Part shown: positions 52,599 to 59,921 of the stretch, one piece after another
Numbering within the stretch: the stretch's first letter is position 1
Layout of the letters: each line of letters opens with the position of its first letter
NCBI GenBank assembly: GCA_002454815.1
Contig: DKJL01000007.1
Coordinates: forward strand, 229,877-293,876
Direction of reading: 5' to 3'
Source: Flavobacteriales bacterium UBA6693
GTDB taxonomy: Bacteria > Bacteroidota > Bacteroidia > Flavobacteriales > Weeksellaceae
Length of the DNA: 64,000 nucleotides
Position numbers and translations under genes: made by a program
Notes under the pieces: model-generated
What the model saw: only the letters and a program-made list of their open reading frames with translations
What the model was told of the DNA's origin: nothing
The model's database searches: none

Positions 52599-53565
52599 TT
52601 TAATTCTAATATTACTTATCCTTGGAAATTATTGGTCTAAAAATAGTGATAAGAAGTACATTTTTAATAGAAACTACTCACCTAAATCAATTAAAGTTAT
52701 TGCTTCAAAAAAAATTAATATTGAAAACAACCTTTATTACACAGCACCTTCTGAGTTTATAGCTCTTTATAAAAGAACCATTGAACAAAAAAATCCAGTT
52801 CTTAAAGGTAAATTATTGGGAATTAATCCACAATTTAAGGAGGAAGATATTTTTACATATCCAATACATCCAGATTTGAATCCTATTATTTTGTTTCTAT
52901 CAAAAGATTATTGCTTATATACTGACAAATGGCGATTATATTTAAATAATACTCCCATTGCTGAAAATATGAGAGTTATAAATGCTATTAGGTATAATGA
53001 AAATGAAATAGTTTTATTGGGAGAATCATCTACCGGTAATTTAGGCACCTTCGGATTTTTTATTTTAGATTTAAAAAAACAGCAGGTTCGTGAAGTTTAT
53101 AGCTTACACACAGACAAGATTTCTAATTTTCCAAAGCATTTTCTTCAATACGAGGGTAATTTCAAAATACTAAACTCCAAGGTTGTTTACATAAATAAAA
53201 AATCCTCCAATGGTTGGATAATTGACAACGAGAAAATTTTGGAGTTTCATACCAAAGACAATACGCCATTGCCTTCAGTTATCAAATATAATGAAAATTA
53301 TTTTTATGAAAGGGGAAAAACGTTTAATGCTAATGCGAATTTTTATTTAACGAAAAATTTCATCTGTGTTTTCTCAAGTAGGATAAAAAACAAAAATGAA
53401 ATCGTTATTGATTTCTATAATTACCAAGGAAAGTATTTAAATAGCAAAAAGGTCGAAATTAAAGATCAAGAAGCACAAAATATAATAAATGTGTTTAATT
53501 CTAATGAAAAGGTCTGCATAGCTTTTATCAATAAATTAGTACTAATCGAGCAAAATGACTCTTAA
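52570..53565 (+). CDS. Hypothetical membrane-anchored protein (331 aa)
   Basis: No family recognised. The N-terminus (M-K-I-K-H-L-L-I-V-N-L-I-L-I-L-L-I-L-G-N) is an uncleaved anchor or signal, with the rest outside the cytoplasm. Repeating strand-turn units such as I-V-L-L-G-E-S-S-T-G-N-L-G-T-F-G and Y-N-Y-Q-G-K-Y-L-N-S suggest a beta-propeller-like sensor or binding domain. It overlaps the MauE-like gene by 29 bases, so it belongs to the same operon. In similar flavobacterial loci MauE-like genes are followed by such proteins, but the function is unknown. Confidence 0.6.
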   Translation: MKIKHLLIVNLILILLILGNYWSKNSDKKYIFNRNYSPKSIKVIASKKINIENNLYYTAPSEFIALYKRTIEQKNPVLKGKLLGINPQFKEEDIFTYPIHPDLNPIILFLSKDYCLYTDKWRLYLNNTPIAENMRVINAIRYNENEIVLLGESSTGNLGTFGFFILDLKKQQVREVYSLHTDKISNFPKHFLQYEGNFKILNSKVVYINKKSSNGWIIDNEKILEFHTKDNTPLPSVIKYNENYFYERGKTFNANANFYLTKNFICVFSSRIKNKNEIVIDFYNYQGKYLNSKKVEIKDQEAQNIINVFNSNEKVCIAFINKLVLIEQNDS

Positions 53566-53595
53566 GAAAATTATAACAATTTTTTAAGGCATTTT

Positions 53596-55308
53596 TTAGG
53601 ATCCGCCCTCTTGTAACTCCTTTTTCCTTTGCCTAATAAAATCTATAGGACGGATCCCATTGATCTCTAAAAATAGATCCGAAAAATTTTGCCTAGAAGA
53701 AATTCCACATTCATCTGCTAATCCCTGTACAGAGTACCCCAAAACTTTAGGATCATTATACATACGCTCGGTAATGTAATTAATTCTTAATGTTGATAGG
53801 TATTTATTGAAATTCATTCCTTTCACATCATTAATGTATTGTGAGAGATAAGTTGTGTTAGTTCCGAAATTCTCCGCAAGTTGTGGAAGCGTTAGCCCAT
53901 TTTCTTTAAAGTTTTTTGAAATCACAAATAGATCTAATTTTTTTTCCAAATCTGCAAATACTTCCTTGCTTATTACAGATTTACTTTTTTGAGGTATGTT
54001 TTCGTAAGAAATTAATGGTTCTGATTTTTGATGGTTTAGTAATTTTACCTCTAACTCGGAATATTTTATTCTAATATTCTTTTCCTTTTTATAAAGTTTC
54101 CAAGTAGTAAATAAAAGTATTCCAACTACAAAAACTAATAGAAAAATTGCACGTAAACTCCAATGATTTTGATTCTCAAGTTTAATTTTAGCATCTTCTA
54201 AAATTTGAGTATCGTAATCTTTATGAATTTTTGCAGAGAGGTATGGAAAGTCCTTCGTTAAAATACTGTCGGCTCTAAGCAAATTATTAGTGTAATACAA
54301 CTCTTGTTTATAATCTTTTTTTTCTTTGCAGAATTTTATTAATAATTCATAATTTTCTCTGAGTTCTGGAACGATGAAAGAATGCTTTTGAAAAATAGAA
54401 TCTACCTTTTCAAATTGTTTTATAGCCTTCGCTTGATCTCCCATTCCCAAATAACTTTTTCCAATATAAAAGTCAGCAACTGAAATCCATGCAAAATCAT
54501 TATTTTTTTTCAAGATTGGTAAGGCACTATTAAGTTTACCAATTGCTTCAACGTAATTTTTTTGATGAAATTCAAGTATTCCTTTACATTTTGTAAAATA
54601 GGCTTTTTCTAAAGGAAAATCTTTTGTTTTGCTAGTGAATTGTAACCCTACTTGCACTAAAGAATCTGCTTTACTGAAATTACTCAAGTTTCTGTAGCAA
54701 ATGGTTGCTTGGTGCAAGCTATTGAGATATCCTTTGCTATTATTGTAAATTAAATTTGGGTGATAATTTCCTTTTGTTTTAGGTTCAAAAAAACTAATAC
54801 ATTCTTTGAAATGTTTTACTGCTTCATTGAAATATCCCAAATAGCTTTTGACTACGCCCATATGGTAAATTATCTTATACCTTTGATATTCATCGGATCC
54901 CTTTTTAGAATATTCGTAGGCATTAAGATACTCTGAAAGTGCTGGCTGATATTTTTTAAAATTAAAATAATAAATTGTGCCCTTTCCCAAGTAAGAGCGA
55001 CTTATAAGATCATTATTTTCAGTTTTTAAAGATGCATTAATACAACTGTCAGCATATTTTAATTTCTTATTTGGTTTTGAACTAAAATAAAATGCATCTT
55101 CATAACCTTGCGCTAATTGTTCATAATTTTTTTCGGATTTAGCCTTATAAATAAATTTATTAACTATGGGAAGTGCTGAATCGTCATTCTGCTCATACAT
55201 TTCATATTTTTTTCTAGCATCAATGTAAGTCTCTTGCGCATTCATTTTTGATAAAAATGAAAACGAGAATACTACAAACACTAAAAACATGTATGATTTA
55301 AAATTCAT
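53596..55308 (-). CDS. AraC-family regulator with periplasmic TPR sensor and membrane helix
   Basis: This 570-aa protein has a signal/anchor N-terminus, about 320 residues of helical TPR-like repeats (for example A-V-K-H-F-K-E-C-I-S-F and L-G-M-G-D-Q-A-K-A-I-K-Q-F-E-K), one membrane helix near residue 385 (A-I-F-L-L-V-F-V-V-G-I-L-L-F), a coiled linker and a C-terminal AraC/XylS helix-turn-helix (about 460-560) with L-P-Q-L-A-E-N-F-G-T-N and C-G-I-S-S-R-Q-N-F-S-D-L-F. It resembles Bacteroidota one-component regulators that sense an envelope signal. It is convergent with the GLPGLI 2 operon and may regulate the island modules. Confidence 0.88.
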   Translation of the reverse strand: MNFKSYMFLVFVVFSFSFLSKMNAQETYIDARKKYEMYEQNDDSALPIVNKFIYKAKSEKNYEQLAQGYEDAFYFSSKPNKKLKYADSCINASLKTENNDLISRSYLGKGTIYYFNFKKYQPALSEYLNAYEYSKKGSDEYQRYKIIYHMGVVKSYLGYFNEAVKHFKECISFFEPKTKGNYHPNLIYNNSKGYLNSLHQATICYRNLSNFSKADSLVQVGLQFTSKTKDFPLEKAYFTKCKGILEFHQKNYVEAIGKLNSALPILKKNNDFAWISVADFYIGKSYLGMGDQAKAIKQFEKVDSIFQKHSFIVPELRENYELLIKFCKEKKDYKQELYYTNNLLRADSILTKDFPYLSAKIHKDYDTQILEDAKIKLENQNHWSLRAIFLLVFVVGILLFTTWKLYKKEKNIRIKYSELEVKLLNHQKSEPLISYENIPQKSKSVISKEVFADLEKKLDLFVISKNFKENGLTLPQLAENFGTNTTYLSQYINDVKGMNFNKYLSTLRINYITERMYNDPKVLGYSVQGLADECGISSRQNFSDLFLEINGIRPIDFIRQRKKELQEGGS

Positions 55309-55434
55309 CGAAATATATTAAAATGGAACCTTCGTTTCAAAAATAGACAATTTTCATTAGACAGGCTGAAAATTCGAGAAAAATAATTTAATACTCAATA
55401 TATTGATTTTCAGTTAATAATATTTTTTTTTTGC

Positions 55435-55450
55435 GTCGTAATTTATAAAT
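55435..55450 (+). promoter_or_regulatory. Island 16-mer motif, copy 3
   Basis: GTCGTAATTTATAAAT, one mismatch from the consensus, lies 137 bases before the 73-aa lipopeptide gene. CGTCG/CGACG flank it as a short inverted repeat. Confidence 0.45.
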
Positions 55451-55586
55451 GGCGACGTCACTAATCTTAAATTCCTTGGTTCAGGACGCCATATCCTTGC
55501 AATATTTTTTTAACCCTAATACATTAGCCACAGAATTCTAAATAAAAATTTCCCGGCCGGGATAAACTTTAAAACAATAAAAAAAT

Positions 55587-55808
55587 ATGAAAAAGTTTAT
55601 CTCATTCGTAGCATTAGCTACTTTATTATTTTCAGCAATTGGATGTCGAGAAGCAGAACAAATCTCAGATTTTTCTGAAAATCAAAACTTAAAGTTTGCA
55701 GCAAAAACGGTTAATGATTCTGCAAATATACAGACTAATGCAGAAAACAATACCCAAATGGAGAATACACCTAAAGATCCTCCTGTAAAAGATGGGCATA
55801 ATTGGTAA
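55587..55808 (+). CDS. Small lipoprotein (73 aa)
   Basis: It has a lipoprotein signal peptide with lipobox F-S-A-I-G-C at Cys20 and a mature part of about 54 residues that is polar and Asn/Glu/Lys-rich, ending P-K-D-P-P-V-K-D-G-H-N-W. No fold is evident; the mature part is probably disordered. No family recognised. The barrel gene starts 50 bases later, so the two are probably co-transcribed and the lipoprotein may assist or be substrate of the barrel protein. Confidence 0.65.
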   Translation: MKKFISFVALATLLFSAIGCREAEQISDFSENQNLKFAAKTVNDSANIQTNAENNTQMENTPKDPPVKDGHNW

Positions 55809-55858
55809 TATAATTCATTAGTTGATTGTTTACATTTATAAAATGTAAATTTAGAATT

Positions 55859-57946
55859 ATGGTAAAAACAAATTTTATAAAATTAATTTCTTTTCCTTGT
55901 GCTTTAACATCCTTTTATTTTGTAGGAGCACAAAATAAAAATGATAGTATTTCAACAAAAGAAATTCAGGAAGTTTTAATTAAAGCGCAACGGAAAAAAC
56001 AGTTTTCTGACCATGCCAATTATACTTTTGATAAGGAAGCGTTGGAAAAAGCAAGACATTCCAAAGATTTGCTGACGACACTTCCAGAATTACAACTGGA
56101 CCCTATTTCAAATACCGTTACAAGCATTAAAGGTGGAAGAACTCTTTTTTTAATTAACGGCATTGAAGCGACTGACAACCAAATAAAAAGCATTGCGCCA
56201 ACGAATGTTGTTCGGGTTGAATATTTCGATATTCCTCCTGCAAGATATTCTCAGAGAGCCGATACGGTGGTAAATATCATCACAAGAAATCCTGAAGTTG
56301 GTTATTCTTATGGAGCGGATGTTACTTCGGCATTAACTACAGGATTTGTAAACGGTTCGGCTTACGCAGGATATACGAAAGGTAAAAATGATTTTGGCTT
56401 GGAATATTCCATCAATTTGAGGGATTATGACAACCGTATCGTGGACAAGGTTTACGGCTATTCTTTAAACAATAGTCATTACCGCTCGGAAGAACAGCAA
56501 AAAGACCATTTTGGTTACACTTATCAGAATATAGGTTTGCGGTATGCGAATGTGGATGCAGGAAAGTATGCATTTCAGGCAAAATTTAATATGTTTCTGA
56601 ATTCAAGTTTCAATAAAGGACTTGGAACAAGTTTGTTTACAAAGGATGCTTTACAAACCTCGCATAATACCATTCACAACAGCAATTCCAATTATTTGAA
56701 CCCTTCTGTAGATTTGTATTACTCAATAAATATCGGTAAAAAAGACGAGTTAAGTTTGAATTTAATCGGATCCTACTACGACACCAAATCTTATCAGTTT
56801 GACCGAGAATGGAATATCGCCACCAACACCGATGTTTTTAACAACGATATGAACCTAAAGGCAAAGCAGACGGGAATTGTCGGGGAAATTGCACACACCC
56901 ACAATTTTGAAAAAGGGAAATTGAGTTCCGGTTACAGAATTTCCAATACTTTTATAAATAATGATTTGGTGAATTTGATTGGTTCGTCTGAATATTCTGT
57001 GAATTATCTCACGCAATATCTCTACACGGAATATTCGGGTAAGAAAGATAAACTTTCGTACCGTTTCGGAATTGGGGTAACCAACGTCCACAACAAAAGT
57101 GCAGAAACTATACAAGACGATTGGGCACCAACGCCGAAAATGGTTTTGAGTTATGAATTGGCAAAAAATCAGAGTTTGCGGTTAACGAGCAGTTATACAT
57201 CGAACAGTCCTTGGGCTTCAGCGTTGAGTAGCAACGTGGTACAAATCGTTCCTAACATTGTACAGCGTGGAAATCCTTTATTGAAGTCTCAGCATTTATT
57301 CCGAAACAATCTTATTTATTCCTATGGTGGAAAAAAGATTGACTTTAATTTGAATGCTTTTTATAACATCGTTGACAAATATTTTGCTCAGATTTTTGAA
57401 GTGGATTCCGAAACAAGCGGTTATGCATTGACGTATCAAAATGCTGATTTTAATGAAAAAGGAATTCAATTTAGTGGCTCTTATAAGCCGTTCGGAACGC
57501 AAATTTTGGTCATAAAAACTTTTATTCAACCTGTTTCAATGATGTTGAAAGTTAATGATGGACGATCGTTTAAAAGTGAATTTGTACGCAGTAGTTTTGG
57601 ACTTTCATCTCAATTTAAAAATGTTGGAGTTTATTACAATTTCAATTTACCAATTTATCAGATTAACGGTGCTTTCTTAAGTATAGATGAAAATCAAAAC
57701 CATCTATTTGCGTCCTATAATTATAAAAATTTAAGGTTTTCAACTGGTTTTTATTGGATTGGCATGCCGTCACACTATCATAATAAGACTTTAGCAGGTA
57801 GTATAGTATCTAATGAAAGGATTTCAAACATCTATAACAACAAAAACATGTTTGTGCTCGGCTTGAGTTATGATTTCTCAAGCGGTAAGAAACTGCAGAT
57901 GCAGAAAAAACTAAATAACTCCACAGATCCTGCATCGACATTTTAA
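55859..57946 (+). CDS. TonB-dependent receptor-like outer membrane beta-barrel protein
   Basis: This protein of about 695 aa starts at ATG 55,859 (M-V-K-T-N-F-I-K-L) with a signal peptide ending F-V-G-A-Q. A plug-like domain reads E-V-L-I-K-A-Q-R, L-L-T-T-L-P-E-L, G-G-R-T-L-F-L-I-N-G-I-E-A and V-V-R-V-E-Y-F-D-I-P-P, and a long barrel follows. Unlike the protein at 47,688 it lacks the N-terminal carboxypeptidase-regulatory domain. The E-I-Q-E-V-L stretch is a candidate TonB-box region but is unproven. The substrate could be a peptide, given its neighbours; this is only inference. Confidence 0.82.
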   Translation: MVKTNFIKLISFPCALTSFYFVGAQNKNDSISTKEIQEVLIKAQRKKQFSDHANYTFDKEALEKARHSKDLLTTLPELQLDPISNTVTSIKGGRTLFLINGIEATDNQIKSIAPTNVVRVEYFDIPPARYSQRADTVVNIITRNPEVGYSYGADVTSALTTGFVNGSAYAGYTKGKNDFGLEYSINLRDYDNRIVDKVYGYSLNNSHYRSEEQQKDHFGYTYQNIGLRYANVDAGKYAFQAKFNMFLNSSFNKGLGTSLFTKDALQTSHNTIHNSNSNYLNPSVDLYYSINIGKKDELSLNLIGSYYDTKSYQFDREWNIATNTDVFNNDMNLKAKQTGIVGEIAHTHNFEKGKLSSGYRISNTFINNDLVNLIGSSEYSVNYLTQYLYTEYSGKKDKLSYRFGIGVTNVHNKSAETIQDDWAPTPKMVLSYELAKNQSLRLTSSYTSNSPWASALSSNVVQIVPNIVQRGNPLLKSQHLFRNNLIYSYGGKKIDFNLNAFYNIVDKYFAQIFEVDSETSGYALTYQNADFNEKGIQFSGSYKPFGTQILVIKTFIQPVSMMLKVNDGRSFKSEFVRSSFGLSSQFKNVGVYYNFNLPIYQINGAFLSIDENQNHLFASYNYKNLRFSTGFYWIGMPSHYHNKTLAGSIVSNERISNIYNNKNMFVLGLSYDFSSGKKLQMQKKLNNSTDPASTF

Positions 57947-58051
57947 GATTTTTACATAATTTGTTTGTAGTGCGCAATACAGATTTAATATGTTTAAATA
58001 TCGCTTTCTTTAAAGCAAAAACTGAATTTTAACTTTCCTAAATTATTTAAA

Positions 58052-58240
58052 ATGGAAAAGAAAACATTTGATCCAGCTGAATTCCTTGGAGTTCATGTTT
58101 TGTCTCCTCTTGAAAAAAGAATGATCAAAGGAGGCTATCAACAACAGCAACAGCAACAGCAGCAACAGCAGCAGCAACAGCAAAGTGATTCTCCGCAGCC
58201 ACCGCAAACGCCGCAACCACCTGTTACTGTTTTTGTGTAA
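58052..58240 (+). CDS. Double-glycine leader precursor peptide with polyglutamine core
   Basis: This 62-aa peptide has an N-terminal leader (residues 1-28) ending E-K-R-M-I-K-G-G, the double-glycine form used by C39-peptidase exporters and seen in Bacteroidota natural-product precursors. Cleavage after Gly28 would free a 34-residue core: Tyr, then 15 consecutive Gln (residues 30-44), then S-D-S-P-Q-P-P-Q-T-P-Q-P-P-V-T-V-F-V. The glutamine codons mix CAA and CAG. The core has no Cys, Ser/Thr-rich or Asp/Glu-rich pattern of known lanthipeptides or graspetides. It is the first gene of a set with a C39 exporter and a JmjC-like gene. Confidence 0.75.
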   Translation: MEKKTFDPAEFLGVHVLSPLEKRMIKGGYQQQQQQQQQQQQQQQSDSPQPPQTPQPPVTVFV

Positions 58241-58249
58241 ATTGGTTAT

Positions 58250-58278
58250 ACCTTGAGGTTAATTCCTCAAGGTTTTAA
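58250..58278 (+). terminator. Hairpin directly after the precursor gene
   Basis: ACCTTGAGG and CCTCAAGGT form a perfect 9-bp stem with a 6-base loop, followed by TTTTAAA. The T-run is short, so this may be a partial terminator or RNA-stabilising hairpin that lets the precursor be made in excess. Confidence 0.65.
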
Positions 58279-58294
58279 ATCCTAAAATCTAAAT

Positions 58295-58672
58295 ATGAAA
58301 AAAATACTTTTAATTATAATATTTTATTCAATGAGCACGAACATATTCAGTCAGTCGTTGCCTATTGCGGTTGCTAATGTAACAAAAACAGGCATAACAT
58401 ATTCTTATAGTGAAACAAGCGATGCAATAGCTATCTCACTTGCGTACGGGGAATCTTCCAAGATTGATGTAATAAAAAAATTGAAAAATACTTTCCCAAA
58501 AATTGAAGATAACACATATACTTTAGATAATCAGAATCTTTATTTTATTATTAATGAAATAAATAATTCAACCAAGATTGATTTAAAGTTAAAGCAAACA
58601 CATAATTCTAAAGAAGAATTTAATGAAATTCAAACTAAAATTAAACATTTTTTTAAATCAATAATAGAGTGA
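58295..58672 (+). CDS. Small secreted hypothetical protein (125 aa) in the precursor operon
   Basis: No family recognised. A signal peptide (K-K-I-L-L-I-I-I-F-Y-S-M-S-T-N-I-F-S-Q) is followed by about 105 mature residues: a beta-like start (V-A-N-V-T-K-T-G-I-T-Y-S-Y) and a charged, helical Lys-rich C-terminus. It has no cysteines. Its stop overlaps the JmjC-like start (ATGA), so the two are translationally coupled. A periplasmic chaperone or immunity protein for the polyglutamine peptide is possible but only inference. Confidence 0.6.
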   Translation: MKKILLIIIFYSMSTNIFSQSLPIAVANVTKTGITYSYSETSDAIAISLAYGESSKIDVIKKLKNTFPKIEDNTYTLDNQNLYFIINEINNSTKIDLKLKQTHNSKEEFNEIQTKIKHFFKSIIE

Positions 58673-59271
58673 TGGAAATAGATATGATTCATAATGCTTT
58701 TGATTCAAAATGGTGGGATAACTTTTTAGCAAATACAGATATGCTAACAACTACAAATGTTTTCCATAATTGCATGCTACCAAACGAAACTAAGAGCATG
58801 AGAGAAGACGTCATGAAAATAATAAGATTAATCAGCATCAATAAAGTTCCCGAATATGGATTTCGTCTATATATTGAAGGTAAAAATGTTGCTTCAAAAG
58901 AGTTAATAAATTTTTTTGAAAACTATACTCCAAATATTAGTGAAACATTTGAAGAATGGGCCGAAAGAGCTTTTGAGGGAAAAAAGTTTGGAATTATTAT
59001 AAACAGAGGAGAAAAATTTAATCCATTGTTGGTCGAAAAAATTGCGATAAAAATAAAACCTTTAACTGAAAAATTTGGTATACCACGACTTGGCGTAACA
59101 TTTACGATATTTATTGGAAACTATGGCTGGACACCTTTAGGAATTCATACAGACGGGCTAGGTGAAAATGTTATGCATTTTCATTTAGGTAAGGGAGGGA
59201 AAACTATGTATACATGGGAATTGTTGAACCGGAGTATAGATTTAATAATACAAACATTGAAGAAATCTTAG
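58672..59271 (+). CDS. JmjC/cupin-type Fe(II) oxygenase, N-terminal part of a frameshifted gene
   Basis: This 199-codon frame carries the first iron-site motif of a JmjC-like 2-oxoglutarate oxygenase: G-I-H-T-D-G (His-x-Asp near residues 159-161), followed by M-H-F-H-L-G-K-G-G-K-T-M-Y-T-W. It then runs into unrelated residues and stops at 59,271. The natural continuation, with the distal histidine, lies in the -1 frame (next entry). One missing base between about 59,218 and 59,235 would rejoin them into a protein of about 416 aa. Family assignment is by motif only. Split as it stands, it should be inactive. Confidence 0.68.
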   Translation: MEIDMIHNAFDSKWWDNFLANTDMLTTTNVFHNCMLPNETKSMREDVMKIIRLISINKVPEYGFRLYIEGKNVASKELINFFENYTPNISETFEEWAERAFEGKKFGIIINRGEKFNPLLVEKIAIKIKPLTEKFGIPRLGVTFTIFIGNYGWTPLGIHTDGLGENVMHFHLGKGGKTMYTWELLNRSIDLIIQTLKKS

Positions 59272-59921
59272 ACCATGCCAATGTTTTTGATTTCAAAGAT
59301 GGAGATATTTATTTTATGCCTTACGGAGAATATCATGTTGGAAAATCAGATGAGCTATCAATAGGACTAACGTTATGGTTTAATAATCATACTGAAAGCT
59401 CCCTATCTAAGAAAATCATAGACAATTTGCTTATAAATAGTTTAGAGGAAAGTTTCGAAATACTTCCTATGGATGTTTCTCCACCGGAAAATTTGGAAAA
59501 TTTTGCGGATATTAAAAAACTTTTTCATAGCGATTTTAATGATAGAGACTTTTTAAGTATGTTAGAAGATACATATCGTGATTATAAAATGGCCTTATAC
59601 AGTAATGCTGGTTTTTGGGAGCCTCCTTTTCCAAAAGAACATAAGGTAGATCATAATAAAGATTTTACTATTAAAATTGTTGATCCTTTTAAAATTCTTT
59701 TTTATATAGATAATCAACTTCATTTATTCATTCGAGGAAAAAAAATTAGTTTAATTAATAATAATACAATTACTGATTTAGTTGAAAAATTAAATAAAGG
59801 CAATGAATTAAACAAAGAAGCTGTTTTCACTACGTTAGATAGTTCTTGGGCTGAACAAGTCAAAAGATATATTATTGATGTTTTATTTGAAAACCATATT
59901 ATCACAGTAAAATATGCTTAA
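59214..59921 (+). CDS. JmjC/cupin-type Fe(II) oxygenase, C-terminal part of the frameshifted gene
   Basis: In this frame, open from about 59,190, the protein continues the preceding one: F-D-F-K-D-G-D-I-Y-F-M-P and then Y-G-E-Y-H-V-G-K-S, with the distal iron-ligand histidine, and S-I-G-L-T-L-W-F, a typical JmjC barrel strand. The last 100 residues (L-H-L-F-I-R-G-K-K and following) look like the winged-helix C-terminal domain of ribosomal-oxygenase-type JmjC proteins. The ATG at 59,214 may be a chance start. It ends 8 bases into the exporter gene, so the two overlap. Confidence 0.65.
   Translation: MGIVEPEYRFNNTNIEEILDHANVFDFKDGDIYFMPYGEYHVGKSDELSIGLTLWFNNHTESSLSKKIIDNLLINSLEESFEILPMDVSPPENLENFADIKKLFHSDFNDRDFLSMLEDTYRDYKMALYSNAGFWEPPFPKEHKVDHNKDFTIKIVDPFKILFYIDNQLHLFIRGKKISLINNNTITDLVEKLNKGNELNKEAVFTTLDSSWAEQVKRYIIDVLFENHIITVKYA

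Noticed and set aside
59190..59271. Programmed -1 frameshifting in the JmjC-like gene
   Set aside because: The direction fits, but no X-XXY-YYZ slippery site or clear downstream structure was found, so an indel is the simpler reading.
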